Source of the DNA: Rachicladosporium sp. CCFEE 5018
Taxonomy: Eukaryota > Ascomycota > Dothideomycetes > Cladosporiales > Cladosporiaceae
Direction of reading: 5' to 3'
Assembly: GCA_002077045.2 (NCBI GenBank)
Contig: KZ111177.1
Coordinates: 66,284-130,283 of the forward strand
DNA: 64,000 bases
Below, piece by piece: positions 42,290 through 53,607 of this stretch (positions are counted from its first letter, which is position 1; every line of letters starts with the position of its first letter). The notes below the pieces were generated by a model, which saw only the letters and a list, made by a program, of their open reading frames with translations, ran no database searches and was not told the DNA's origin. The position numbers and the translations under genes were made by a program.

Positions 42290-42793
42290 ACTTTTCAGTC
42301 GAGGCGACACCGGCCATTGCGGTGTTGTGTCGCCTGACCCACTAGGCCCTACACTCCTCGCTCCGCCTCGTCCAGGTAGTTTTGACACTGCTTCTGTCAC
42401 TGCGCCGCCAGTGCCTTGGAGTTGCGGCACGTTACTGGCTGACAGCGCGCGCTGTATCGCAGCAGCAGACGGCTGCGAAGAGAAGCTCCCACTACTGGGC
42501 TGCCCCGGTCGACTGTCTTTGCGTATCGGCGAAGTGTTACGAGAGGTCCTAGGACTCGCGCCGCCAGAAGGTGATAAAGCCTGAGGTAACAGACTGTTAG
42601 ATGCTTGTCGTCTCAATGAAGGCGCCGGAATAGCAGATCCAGTACCGCTCTGAGTCCGAGGTGCGCCGGCAGGCTTGTTCACAGTTGCTGACGAGACATT
42701 AGAAGTCTGCGCAGGACTAGGACCAGGACCAGACGGCTCGGCAGTCTCCATCGCGCCGGTGACGGAAGCGAACTTCGGGTCGTTGTTTGCCAT
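42290..42793 (-). CDS. Unknown Ser/Pro-rich protein, N-terminal part (3' end lost in assembly gap)
   Basis: The frame starts MANNDPKFASVTGAMETAEP at 42793; an in-frame ATG at 42841 is an alternative. It runs about 167 codons into the gap, ending TPQWPVSPRLKS. The content is low-complexity Ser/Pro/Gly/Gln with basic spots (RRQASNS, RNTSPIRKDSR) and a more ordered-looking stretch, AAIQRALSASNVPQLQGTGG. The last motif seems familiar from large fungal regulatory proteins, but I cannot name it. Ser-Pro sites suggest phosphorylation. It is not part of SPT3: the two differ in frame and content across the gap. Confidence 0.6.
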
Positions 42794-44479
42794 CTCGGCA
42801 GACAATACTGACTGCAGGTAGGTGGTCAGGAAAGCCACCAACTAGCCAGTAGGAATGACCGGCAGAACCGGTGTCGTCCGCAAGGGTGGGGTAGCGGTAA
42901 GACTCCAACACCCAGCCGTCATCTCCAGTCCCTCACCCGCCAGCTGCGGCCATGCAGGACGAGATACCGTAATGTAGCCGTATGTACCTGAGCGTAAGGC
43001 GGGTAGCAGGCAGCCAAGTGAAGCCAGCGTCAGTTTGCGGGGAACTAGAACGGCACTGCAACGGACGGAAGGGCGAAAAGATGGATGCGGGTTGTTTGTT
43101 TGCGCAGAGCTGCGCGGCAGTTGGAGTCGCGAATGCAGTGAGGTGGTGACACGTTCGGTCGTAAGTTTGTGGAGTGCGCGGAAGTGTAAGCCTCACAGCA
43201 TGGGCATGGGCATGGGCATGCAAACAAGGCCGCGGTCCGCTATGCTGATCCCTGAAATGCACACACCAGCGAGAAGAACCGTTGCAGTAGCTCGATTTGG
43301 TCCTTCCTTTTCCGCGCAATGCCGTCTACGTGCGCGGCGATGTGCGACTATGTTGGCTGAACAACAAGGCTAGAGCGCAGTCCTTCGCGCCGAATCCCAC
43401 AAGGCCGCGACAACCCATTCCTTCTTCCGTTCCTCGTCGCGTGCCTTACCGTCCACTCGGAACCGCCCTGACATCAGTGGCGCCAATACACGCCAGGTCA
43501 GGCACACGCACACCCGCCACTGACGCCTCACGCCTTGGTACGGACGATATGCCGATTACCGGCAAGGCGTGGAAAAGTGTCAAGATCTGGGGCTGAGGAG
43601 TGGGGACGCTACGATGTTGCAGAGTAGTGCGGTGTCACCAACGATTGGCAACTTTGGCCGCCTGCAGTTCTAGAAGCGCTGGCAATCGCTGGCTTACGAT
43701 GTGCTGGCAAACCCGGAATCCTCACCGTTTCATGACAGCATGCCGGCTCTTCCTCATTGCGATCAGCTGATGATGACAGCAGCAAAGCCGAATCCACTGC
43801 CGTGCCGTGGCAGCTCGCCCACCCGCCCAGCTGCCGGGGTTGGAGAAGTACCTCCGCTTTTCAACACGTCTGGAATGTATTGAACACTGCCCTGGGTACG
43901 ACCGGCGTAGTGGTGGGATGCCACACTAGACATGAGAGGTCAAGCGTGGTACGATACAATGAGATCCCGGTCGTGCATCTCAGCAGTATTTCGACACGTA
44001 AAGCGACGGTAGCAGATAAGCAAATCAGGCCTTTGTGCAAAGCAGAGATGTTGCCTGTGGAGGCAACGTCAGTGCCGTAGGGATTGTAGACAAGTTTCGA
44101 AGCGCAGGACGGCACAAAGATCAGAGATCAAGAGGTCGAGTTGTAAGCAATGTAGGTACTTAACGTCTCTTCGTAGCACCTCTAGCAATGCCTCAGCAAA
44201 GCGCTACATGCCGGGCTCGTCCCGGACTCCTCGCGATGCGAACGCAGAACTCGCTAAGCTACACAACCATCTTGCGCCCAGCGCGTATGGTCTCGTCAAA
44301 GCCTTTCCTGTTCCCAAGGCCATCCGTGAAAAGCAATCCGCATCCAACGCCAACCCAATCCGTTCCATCCCGTTCCGTGTCGTAAGAGTCATGAGCAGAG
44401 TGGCCAGCCGTTCAACACATCATCGTCGAATAGCGATACCCAAAGCACTTTTCCCCTCCATCTTTCTCCTCCCGCTCAC
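42794..44479. other. Intergenic: upstream of the gap-truncated gene and 3' of WEE1
   Basis: About 1.7 kb with no supported gene. A short run of repeated atgggc units occurs near 43200-43220. No RNA gene is recognised. Confidence 0.5.
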
Positions 44480-47400
44480 TCAGATGTCGGTCATCTCGAC
44501 GTCCGCATCGGATCCCACTCCCAGCACGTCATCGGCCGGCCCCCAGGTGCCTTCGAACACTGTGGCACCTGCCCGTCGCCGCTGCTGGACCCACTGCACA
44601 CCTTCAACAGTCAGTAGCTGATCAACAACTGGCCTCGCGTTCGGGTTGGCAGAGAGCATCCAATGTACGATCCGATCAAGCGAAGCCGGATCCGCCAGGT
44701 CGACCATGAAGTTCGGCGGCTGCACCAGATCATGACTCCTTTCCACCTTAGCAGCCTTCGGCGACGGGCGACGCAAGAAGTCCAAATCATCATCCTCGTT
44801 CGCCACAAATGCCTGCGCACCAACACTACTCTCAATCGGCGCCCCATCCTCGTCCCGAAGCATGTTATTATCACTACTCCAAGTCAAACTCGGCACATCC
44901 GTCCAATCGTCCGCGCGCAAACGCTGCCACGAAGCGCCGTTATCGGGTAGGACGATGTTGCCCGCAATCTCCAGCATGATCATACCAAGCGCGAAGATGT
45001 CGGCTGGCTTGTCGAAGCGCCCGCACAGCACTTCGGGGCCAATATACTCTCTGTCGCCTTCGCCGTCGAGATCTGGTGGTGCGGGCCAACGAGATGCGAG
45101 ACCAAAGTCGCCGATTTTGAGCACGCCCTCCCAGTCAATGAAAACATTTGCTGGCTTGAGGTCAAGGTGAATCAGGTCGGCATCGTGAATGGATTTGATA
45201 CCTTCAGCGAGTTCGAGCATGATCTTCCAGATGCGGAAGTCATCCAGTCGGCCCTTGTAGCCTGCTTGCGCGAGAAAGTCCTTCATATTGCCATTCTCGC
45301 AGAACTCGGTCTGGATGTATAGGTGATTCTTGGCTTCCCATGTGTCGACTAAGGTGATGATGTGTTCGTGACCGCGGAGTTGCTGCAGAAGCTGCACTTC
45401 GCGCATCTTACGCGCACGGTCTTTGTTGCCAGTGTACGGACGACGAGACTTCTTGACGGCCCATACACTGTGTGAGGAACCCCTCGGCGACGTGCCCTGC
45501 GGACGCACTGGCTTCTCTACTCGGTAGACTTGGGAGAATTCGCCGATGCCGAAGCTGGTCACCTGGCCGAAGCGAGCCGTGAGGGAAGTGTCCACGTCGT
45601 TCGCGAAGTAGCCTGATGATGCATTGCTCTGGCCCATGCTGGCGTTGTATGAGTCCCGCGGACCTGTGGGAGTCGCTGGAGGGAACGAATCTGTAGGCAG
45701 GAATAGCGACGACTTGTGCTCAGCCGAGATGGAGAGCTTGCTGGCATCCGGTGGCGAGTTAGACTCGAACGGCGTATGTGGCGAGTGATTCATGCTCGAG
45801 TCGAAGCTTGCATTGAGGTCCGGAGCTGATATGGATGTCTTAGTATATGCTGGTCGGACAGGGGTGACATTTCGAGCAGCGATCGGATGGAGCCGTGACA
45901 CATTCGTCGCCACGTCTGATGGGAGGGAGCGCTGTCGATTGTGGCGCCCTCTTCCACGACATGGCGAAGGTGAGTCACAGCTGTTGACCGTGATTGCAGG
46001 CTGCACGCAGTGAACTGAGGCTGGGGTTGCCTTGGTCGACTTCGGCACGAATGGGGAATGAAGTAAAGGTGGATACTTACTGGCGAGCTCCTCTTCAGGA
46101 GACTGTTGCTCGCCGTCCGGTGGCAGGAATGTGTCGAGGCCGATCGATGTCCTTCTGCCGAACAGGCTGCTTCTCAAACTATTGCTCTTGCCTCCCTTAG
46201 ATTGCGGCCGAGCGACGGTCGTTGTAGCTTTGGTCGGTGTAGGCGGCAGATCGTCAGCACTCGAATGACCATCCATGTGCTGCGTCGGCGAGCTGTTAGA
46301 GTCGTCGCCATTGATGCTGACGAAGCTGCCTCGTCGGGTGAGTTGTGGTGCGTTCGACCCGAAGATGTTCGAGGCCTTGCCGAATGAGCCGGCCGACATC
46401 TTCGAGATACGACCATTGAAGGGTGTAGTCGGACTGCCAAATTCATGCAGTGGCTGCGCGACCTTGCCAAGTGCTGACGCTGGCGCTGGTGTACCGGCGA
46501 ACACGATGGTGGTCTTCTTAGACGGAGTGTCCGGCATCGGTCCAGAGGCACCGAACGAAACTGCTGGCAAGTCGACACTACGGTTTCGCTTGGAGATCAG
46601 CCCAGTCGACATGAATGCTTGTGGCATTGGTCTCGGCATGCGGTACGCATCTGGCGTAGCAAAGTCCTGCGACCCGGCACTAGCATTGGCTGCCTTCTTC
46701 TCGGGACGCAGTGCGCCGATGGGCAACGATTTGGCGAAGTTGACCGAAGGCTTCTGAAGATCTGGCTTTGCGAAAGAGGCCGCGATCGGCGCTTTGGGTG
46801 TGTTGGACACCTCATGCGTGATACTCGAGTTCGAGGACGAAGGCGTCAATGCTTGAGAAAGTGGGTGGGGCTTTGGCGCTGACTGGTACAGCTTCTGTCC
46901 TGGCTGAGCAAACAGCACAGGCGGATCCATCATACCGCTGCGGCGGAATGGTGAGTCCATGTCCGCGCTTCGCAATGGTAAAGCTCCATCAAGTGAGTAG
47001 CGGGCCCTCGCGCGTGCCGATGGCTGGGGCGCGTTGAGCTCGTTTGGCGCGTCCGTGAACAATCGCGTGCGTCCCACTCCGACCCGTTGCTGGAGAGTTG
47101 ACTTGCGCAGCCCGAATGGGCGCCTGTGAGGAGATTGCGCGACGTGATCTGGCCAAGTCGAGAAGCCAGTCTTACTATCCTCTCTCTCTGATTCCTCGAA
47201 GTGCTCCATCGAGTCATGCGAAGTGCCATCTCCACCTTGGTCAAAGATATTGAAGTCGCCACCGAATGACCCAGTACCGTGTAAACTCCTTCGCTTGGCG
47301 CGTGGGCTGCTCATACTGGCCACCTCCAAATTCATGACGCCGTCACTCCGCTTCAGTGGACTCGACTTAGGCGGAAAGTGCTCTCGCAGCACCGGTTGCA

Positions 47401-47908
47401 GATGGGCGTCTACTCGTGCTTTACTGAAATCAAACTTGATCGGCTCGTCGAACCGCGACTCGGCTCTCTTTGGTGTATCGCTGCCACAGTCCATGTTCTC
47501 CTGATCCACCTCTGCAGACGTGCGCCGCACGGCTGGCTGACGCACATTCGGTTGATTGGTGTTGTCGCTAAGTGCGCGTCGGAGTGGACTATTTGGCGAG
47601 ACTTTGCGCAGTGACGGGCGCGTGCCACTGCGCTTCACTGAGAACCTCGACTTTGGCGCGAGATCGGCTGGTCCCTCTGCGCTGTAAGCACGCGAAAGTG
47701 CAGATGGCGAGGCGGGGACGTTGTTGATTGTTGTTGCTGTGGTGGCGGATGAGCGCGTGAACAATTGGAAGCGCGCGGGCTTCGAAGGCGAACGCGACAG
47801 TGTCCGACGTAGCTGTCTGATAGACTCGATCGTACTGTGGTGTGTAGGGGAAAGCAAATGCGCAGCAGTGCCGGCTGAATGGTGCGTAGGGGATATTTCG
47901 AACTCCAT
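44480..47908 (-). CDS. WEE1: Wee1-type cell-cycle inhibitory kinase
   Basis: Dual-specificity kinase that phosphorylates the inhibitory Tyr of Cdk1 and delays mitosis; nuclear. Frame of 1142 residues. The first roughly 750 residues are Ser/Pro-rich and disordered, with many Ser-Pro and Thr-Pro sites (SPTHHS, RSPSKP, TPSKK, PPTPTK), as expected of a CDK- and checkpoint-regulated N-terminus. The kinase domain runs from about 770: glycine loop GIGEFSQVY, WAVKKSRRPY with the ATP lysine, IHLDLKPANVF in the catalytic loop and IGDFGLASRW with the metal Asp near 933. GDREYIGPEVL and DIFALGMIMLEI follow. The HLDLKP and EYIGPE forms are Wee1-specific. A strong donor (gtaagt at 46080) with an acceptor at 46021 would remove 60 nt in frame, so an N-terminal intron of 20 codons is possible. 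The C-terminus ends DADVEMTDI. Confidence 0.93.
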   Translation of the reverse strand: MEFEISPTHHSAGTAAHLLSPTHHSTIESIRQLRRTLSRSPSKPARFQLFTRSSATTATTINNVPASPSALSRAYSAEGPADLAPKSRFSVKRSGTRPSLRKVSPNSPLRRALSDNTNQPNVRQPAVRRTSAEVDQENMDCGSDTPKRAESRFDEPIKFDFSKARVDAHLQPVLREHFPPKSSPLKRSDGVMNLEVASMSSPRAKRRSLHGTGSFGGDFNIFDQGGDGTSHDSMEHFEESEREDSKTGFSTWPDHVAQSPHRRPFGLRKSTLQQRVGVGRTRLFTDAPNELNAPQPSARARARYSLDGALPLRSADMDSPFRRSGMMDPPVLFAQPGQKLYQSAPKPHPLSQALTPSSSNSSITHEVSNTPKAPIAASFAKPDLQKPSVNFAKSLPIGALRPEKKAANASAGSQDFATPDAYRMPRPMPQAFMSTGLISKRNRSVDLPAVSFGASGPMPDTPSKKTTIVFAGTPAPASALGKVAQPLHEFGSPTTPFNGRISKMSAGSFGKASNIFGSNAPQLTRRGSFVSINGDDSNSSPTQHMDGHSSADDLPPTPTKATTTVARPQSKGGKSNSLRSSLFGRRTSIGLDTFLPPDGEQQSPEEELASKYPPLLHSPFVPKSTKATPASVHCVQPAITVNSCDSPSPCRGRGRHNRQRSLPSDVATNVSRLHPIAARNVTPVRPAYTKTSISAPDLNASFDSSMNHSPHTPFESNSPPDASKLSISAEHKSSLFLPTDSFPPATPTGPRDSYNASMGQSNASSGYFANDVDTSLTARFGQVTSFGIGEFSQVYRVEKPVRPQGTSPRGSSHSVWAVKKSRRPYTGNKDRARKMREVQLLQQLRGHEHIITLVDTWEAKNHLYIQTEFCENGNMKDFLAQAGYKGRLDDFRIWKIMLELAEGIKSIHDADLIHLDLKPANVFIDWEGVLKIGDFGLASRWPAPPDLDGEGDREYIGPEVLCGRFDKPADIFALGMIMLEIAGNIVLPDNGASWQRLRADDWTDVPSLTWSSDNNMLRDEDGAPIESSVGAQAFVANEDDDLDFLRRPSPKAAKVERSHDLVQPPNFMVDLADPASLDRIVHWMLSANPNARPVVDQLLTVEGVQWVQQRRRAGATVFEGTWGPADDVLGVGSDADVEMTDI

Positions 47909-49364
47909 GGTGAATCACGGCGGCATCTGGGGCCGCGGTGTCGAGGTTGGTGCGGATGAGGGGCGCACTGTTGTTTATGTACTATGAGTGCCTAGCCATT
48001 CGAGTGCGCCAATGTCGCAAGTCCGCTCTTGTAGGCGACGACTTATGCAGTGAGGTCTCCTTTCAGGCAACAGGTTTGTGGCAGTCTCACTGGATTTCCA
48101 GAGTCGCGTGTCGCAGTGCGGGAGGCGCAATGTGTTGGTGTGAGCCCAGAACCAGGTGCGGTATCGGTGATGCAAAGATGGCGGGAACGTGCTCGAGACA
48201 ATGCGATAAGAATGGACAATGCTGATCGTGCGAATGTCGTCGAGGGTGTGCTGAAGCCGCGGAATGCAGTGCGGTGTACACACGCGTCAGCTGCTGCTCG
48301 GCAGTGTGTGTACGGTGGTGGGGATCTCGGAGGTATGAACCGCGTATGTACGATAGCGGCGGAGTATGTGAGACTGTACACGCTTGCTCGCAGGAGAGGT
48401 GAAGTCGGTCTTGTTGATGGTGATCGGCATAGTCTGACTTGGAAGTTGTTGCGTCGCGAGACTGTTCTCTCAGGGAAGGGACTTGACGGAAGGTTCCGCA
48501 CCAATCACAGAATCGATCCACAGCCACACGATCTCAGAACGGTTGACCCTACCAAGATCAAAGGGCCACGTCGCAAGCTCACGCGACTATATGAGACCCT
48601 GCGTATGTATCAAAGTATGCAGCATGGTTTGGAGAGGGCTGTTGACTATTACACTTGCCACCGTCTACATGCACGAGTGTGAGTCGTCACGACTTTGCCA
48701 CCAAGCCCTGGTTTGTTTACCTCTAAATCAACATTACACAGCCATCTCTGCGATTCACATCCATCGTTCCATCATCACACCACAACGTCACCGTCTACAT
48801 CATCACCCTCTCGATCTCACGAGCCTCCCCCTCTCCCCAATATTGCCAATCCCCTTTCTACCTTACGACCCTCCCGTGGAACAAGTCCCAAACTTTGAGA
48901 TCTCAACGCCTTGTCCACATCGAGCCTGCCGTGTCTCCGATTGACAGCCCTGCGACCGATGCCGATGCCCTGGACGCGTTGCGCGTTGGGATGCCATGTC
49001 CCGGGCTTGACAACGCGTCGATCATCGGGAGAAGTTGCAGGTTGGTGTGAAGGCAGAGTTCGAGGGTTTCAACGTGATGACGAGAGTGGCGTGAAGAAAG
49101 TAAACAGAGGGATCGCGTTGAGGGCACGTAGTCACGTGCGAGAACCTGTCTCGTGATCCACATTTGCTGTACCTACATGTATTCTATCGTGTGTACAGTT
49201 CAGTCATGGACGGCACTCGAGAGGTCAAAGTCATATGAAGATGGAATCATCCAATTTGGTAGGGTATCATTGTGCTATGTTCACTTCCCCTTTCGCGTTT
49301 TGACATTCAAACACCGTGAAATATAGAGGCTACCAGCACTTGGCCACCTCTGTCCCGATTCTCT
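47909..49364. other. Intergenic: WEE1 promoter and 3' flank of the Crh gene
   Basis: About 1.45 kb with no supported gene. A pyrimidine-rich part near 48740-48900 looks like a promoter or 5' UTR, but no convincing plus-strand gene follows it. Confidence 0.5.
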
Positions 49365-50936
49365 CTATGCAAAAGCAGCCACAGCCGCAAATCCAACAGC
49401 CGTCACAGCGGCAGCGCCATTCCCCATCCACTCTGCGGCATGTCTCTTCCCTTCAGACTTCCCTGGCACAGTCGTAACAATCACAACTCCTGTCGTGGTA
49501 GCTGCGCTTGTCACTGCACTGTTGGTCCCCAGCATATCACCCGCAGCCATGGGCAGATTCCTCGCTACGCAATTACTCGGGTATATTGTAGTGGCGAATC
49601 CACGATCATCGAATCCCGTCGAGACGATGGGTACCGATGCTGTCGTTAGGAAACCTCGTTGGTCGTAGCCAGTAGTAAGCTCATATCCGGAAGCCGAGCA
49701 GAAGCCCGCTGCAGAGACTGCTGAGGAGTATGAGGAGGGCCATTGAGGGGACGTCGACTAATCATATTATTAGCAGAATTCATGTATAGCTGTGCGCGCA
49801 CTGTGCTAGGGGTATGTTGGGAATAGGGACTTACTCACTGGCGCAGCGCTGGCAGGCGGTACCACTTTGCCTGAGCCACTGATCGTCCAGCCTGAAGGCA
49901 GACCGGGAAGAGTCGTGTAGGAGACCGTTGCTGAACTGAGGGTCGTTGCTTGGGGGATCCAGGGGTAGACACTCGGTGTGACAGCGTTGCTGGAGTCGCT
50001 TCGGTGGGTTCCCGAGAAGGGCACAATATTGCCATTTGACATGGAAGTGATGGCTGGTGCCGCAGCATTGGTACCGCTCGCTGCGCCCGCGTTGGCATTC
50101 ACGGCGCCACCTTCGGACATAATGCTCGACCAAGCGCCGCTGGTGTCGCCGTAAGTGTACTTCGTACCTGTGGAGTAGTCGACTACTGAGCAGGACTGGA
50201 CGACCATTGTGAAGGGGCCGGTGGAGTAGTCTGTGGGACCCTGAGACCAGCTGACTGTACCTTCTGGGTTGCCTGGATCACCTCCACTCCATGCGCCTAG
50301 TTTGAACTGCATGGGTGTCTGAGGGAATTGGCCATTGGCCTCGTTCGCGTTGAGTACTCGCACTGTTGTCCCGTCGATTTGCCAGACGACGCGGTTCTCC
50401 GTCCAGTGTATCGTGTACGTATGGAAGGTGCCTTGTGTGCTGCTGACTGCATGTGTCGCAGCTCTGTCGTATGTAGTCGTTTGACCCTTGCCGAAATAGT
50501 TGCTTTGTACTTGGTCGTTCTGTGCGCCCAGCCACTCCCAGTCTATCTCATCCAGGTCGTCCGACTGCAGTACCGACGAGCTGACGATGCCTCTTCCTGG
50601 CGCTGCTTTCATGACCACCTCTACGTGACCGAACATGATATACCAATTCGAGTTAAGCTGTGGTGCTTGCCCCGGCCCAGCAACTGTGAATGAGACGCCG
50701 TTCGAGTCGTACGTCGGGTTGCCTTGTGCTGTGAACTCGCTCGAGGGTCCAGACCGGAAGTCCACTGCTGTCGCACGGCCAAGTGCAATGTCTCCCGGAC
50801 AGGTCTGTTGTGTAGGGTTGCATGAGCTGTAGGTCTGCTGGTATGATGGTCCTGCGAAGAGGATTGCTGTGATGGTGGCCATAACAGCTAGTCGCAGTGA
50901 CGACCGCATGGCGAGCATAGTTGTGATCGAGAGCAT
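49365..50936 (-). CDS. Crh-type GH16 cell-wall transglycosylase, predicted GPI-anchored
   Basis: Enzyme of the Crh family (GH16), which links chitin to beta-glucan in the fungal wall. Exon 1 is 49839-50936 (366 codons), an 81-nt phase-0 intron is 49758-49838 (gtgagt donor, gattag acceptor after gctaataa), exon 2 is 49365-49757 (130 codons); 496 residues. The signal peptide is near MRSSLRLAVMATITAILFAG; in-frame ATGs at 50936, 50918 and 50909 are alternatives. The catalytic motif DEIDWEWLG is present. Other Crh landmarks are VEVVMKAAPGRGIVSS, YTIHWTENRVVWQIDG and MQFKLGAWSGGDPGNPEGT. A Ser/Thr/Ala-rich stalk follows. Exon 2 adds GYDQRGFLTTASVP-like repeats and ends in a hydrophobic AAAVTAVGFAAVAAFA segment after small residues, the pattern of a GPI attachment signal. 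Confidence 0.9.
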
Positions 50937-51388
50937 TATAGTGATGCTGCGAAGGATGTTTGCTGTGCTGAAGGTGTCTTCGGATGTAAGTGAACACAGA
51001 AAGGCGGGTGTGCATGTAGGAAATCCCGAGGGAAGGAAACACCTTATGGCAAAGGCTAGGCTCCTGACCAGCCACCTACTGTTTCATAGACTGGATGCGT
51101 CACAATGTATGTGCTTACAGGTTGTACGCTGGCTACTGCTTGCTAGTAGCAGGGCTGTGGTGTGGTGATTTGCTGGCGGACCGAGAAGATGGCTGGTCAA
51201 AGGTGGTTGGCAGGACAGCGGCTGTGGCTGCGGAGCGGGAAGGCGTGGCCCGCGCACGCTAGAAGCCGGCAGCACTTTTCGATGCCGAAATGTGAGTCTT
51301 TGATCCAGTTTCGTGTATATTGGCGTATATCATAGAGATCCTTCTAGATACCATAACGAGGCAGCAGTGGGGAGGAAACCAGGTCGGA
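50937..51388. other. Intergenic between divergent Crh and PRO2 genes
   Basis: Holds both promoters. Nothing else is recognised. Whether this segment also precedes PRO2 copy 1 cannot be seen, as that lies left of the window. Confidence 0.5.
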
Positions 51389-52839
51389 ATGTCCCTCACT
51401 AACGCTTCGCCCGAAGACGCTGCTCGTGCGGCGAAGACCTCTTCACGAAAGCTTGCGACACTTTCCACAGCAGCGAGAAATAGTGCACTGGATGCTGTCT
51501 ACAGTGAACTCGCTGCTGCACGGGACGATATTCTCGCCGCGAACGCGAAAGATCTTGAGCTTGCAAAGCAGTCTGCGAAGGACGGCAACCTCAATCCTAG
51601 CATAGTCAAGAGACTTGATCTCTCAAGGCCAGGCAAATTCGACGACATGCTGCAGGGCATACGAGATGTCAGAGATCTGGACGACCCAGGTAAGTAAATT
51701 ATGTCACTTTCTTGTGTCTTGCTCCCTCAATACAATTTTCTTTCAGCTTGCTCACCCTGCTGACTGTTCAAAGTCGGCAGGGTGGACTTACGAACAGAGC
51801 TTGACAACGGCCTCATCTTGCAACGACAGACGTGTCCCATCGGTGTGCTCCTCATCATATTCGAAGCACGGCCTGAAGTCATTGCAAATATCGCATCGCT
51901 CGCAATCAAGTCAGCAAACGCAGCTATCCTCAAGGGTGGCAAGGAGTCGACGGAGTCCTTCAAGGTCATCGCATCGGTCATCTCGAAAGCACTGGACAGG
52001 ACTGAGGTGCCCAACGATTCGATACAATTGGTAGCGACCCGTGATGCGATCGACTCACTTCTAGAGCTTAGCAAGTACATCGACTTGGTGATCCCACGTG
52101 GTTCGAATGAGCTCGTAAGCCACTGCCAGCGCAAAGCACACAGCCCGTGATGGGTCATGCGGACGGTCTATGTACTCTCTATATCCACTCGGACGCGGAC
52201 AAGAAAATGGCCGTGGATGTCGTGGTCGATTCGAAGACGGACTACCCGGCAGCGTGCAATGCAGTGGAGACTTTACTTGTAAACGAAGATGTGCTGGACA
52301 CGGTGCTACCAGACGTTGCATCTGCTTTGATCGCCAAGGGTGTGAGCTTGCGTTGCGATCCAGCGTCGAAGAAAGCGCTGGAGTCGAAGCTGGAGCCCAG
52401 CAATCATAATAGCATCACATCTGCTTCCGACGCCGACTTCGCGACCGAGTTCCTTGACCTTGTCATCGCCATATGCACTATCCCCTCGAGCTCGGGCAGC
52501 CCCACATCCGCCGTCGACGCAGCCATAGATCATATCAATGAGCATGGCTCGCACCACACAGACGCCATCATCACAGCGAGTAAAGATGTTGCAGACCGTT
52601 TCTGCAATGGAGTCGACTCTGCGTGCAAATTTTGGAATTGCAGCACGCGATTCTGCGATGGGATGAGATTTGGGTTCGGTACAGAAGTCGGCATCAGCAC
52701 CAACAAAGTGCATGCAAGGGGACCTGTGGGACTCGAGGGACTGATGATTCATGAGTATCGTCTTGCTGGCAATGGGCAGGGTGCGGCCATGTATGGGAGC
52801 GGTGGAAGGCAGTACACGCACAAGAAGTTGCCTCTGTAG
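51389..52839 (+). pseudogene. PRO2: Gamma-glutamyl phosphate reductase, copy 2, frameshifted
   Basis: Same gene as 1-953, here with its 5' end. Exon 1 is 51389-51689 (MSLTNASPEDAARAAKTSSR), an 84-nt intron is 51690-51773, and exon 2 starts at 51774 (GRVDLRTELDNGL, CPIGVLLIIFEARPEV). At about 52143 one T present in copy 1 is missing. The frame then ends KAHSP-stop at 52150, before the active-site Cys. From 52147 the shifted frame continues as MGHADGLC to the normal end (KKLPL, stop at 52837-52839) with no further break, so the deletion is recent or a base-calling error; it is not in a long homopolymer. As read, the product lacks the catalytic half and would be inactive, leaving copy 1 as the only possible source. 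An ATG at 51320 in the same frame is a less likely start. Confidence 0.85.
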
Positions 52840-53607
52840 TGTACTATCGACATGTCGTGTAGTGCAACATGACATACTGTTCGAGCACCTGTACAAGAAG
52901 AAGCCTCGTGAGATGGCGCTCGCATGTACAAAGCAGCTGTCCGGCTTGCAGTGCAGGGGTGGGCGTAGCAGATTCGGCTATCAGGTTGCACTGCAGGGCT
53001 CCCGTCGAGAGACGACCTCATGTTGTTTGATTGTGACGCAACCTCATCCGTAAGGCTGGTCCTGCTCTGCATTGCTTGACAGCTGATAAGAATATGCTGT
53101 TCATACAGAACTCTTTGGCAATTGACTTTTGTCGAGTCGCGTTCGGCGATTGATGTCATGGCAACAGGCAAGCTCGATCGTGGCGCCTTCCGTCAATTCT
53201 TTGACTTTTGTGCTCGTCTCATGTCCTTGTACAACTGCAGCGACAATTACAGCCGCTTCCGAGGTCGGTACAAGCACAAGCACATGCACATGGACACGAT
53301 GCGATGTGATGCAAAGATAAGCACAACTAGCAGGCAAGTGAGGTAGCCTTGCGTCTTGCTAGCAGAGCACCGTACGTCAGAACAGACTCCACCTCATGCA
53401 GTGTGAGACATCGACACAGTAGCATCAACAACATAACCCCGCAGCGTTCTGCTAGCACTAGTAGGCTGTGATAGCAGGAAGCCCGGAGTACCAAGACGAG
53501 CCGGGGTGCCATGCGAATAGACTTGTTGAGTACATAACCATTGGTCTGCCTGAACTGGGTTTCGAGTGACCTTCCTGGTCTTCTCTACAACTCTGTAAAT
53601 CACCATC
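52840..53607. other. Intergenic (copy 2 of 954-1708)
   Basis: Collinear with 954-1708, with a net insertion of about 13 bases. No gene is seen. Confidence 0.5.

Noticed and set aside
42143..42317. A frame reading MAGVASTEK, then the N gap, then SPT3 sequence, as if it were the SPT3 start
   Set aside because: It crosses unknown bases only because Ns cannot contain stops. The right side fits better in another frame as TPQWPVSPRLKS, and the Spt3 histone-fold start is missing.
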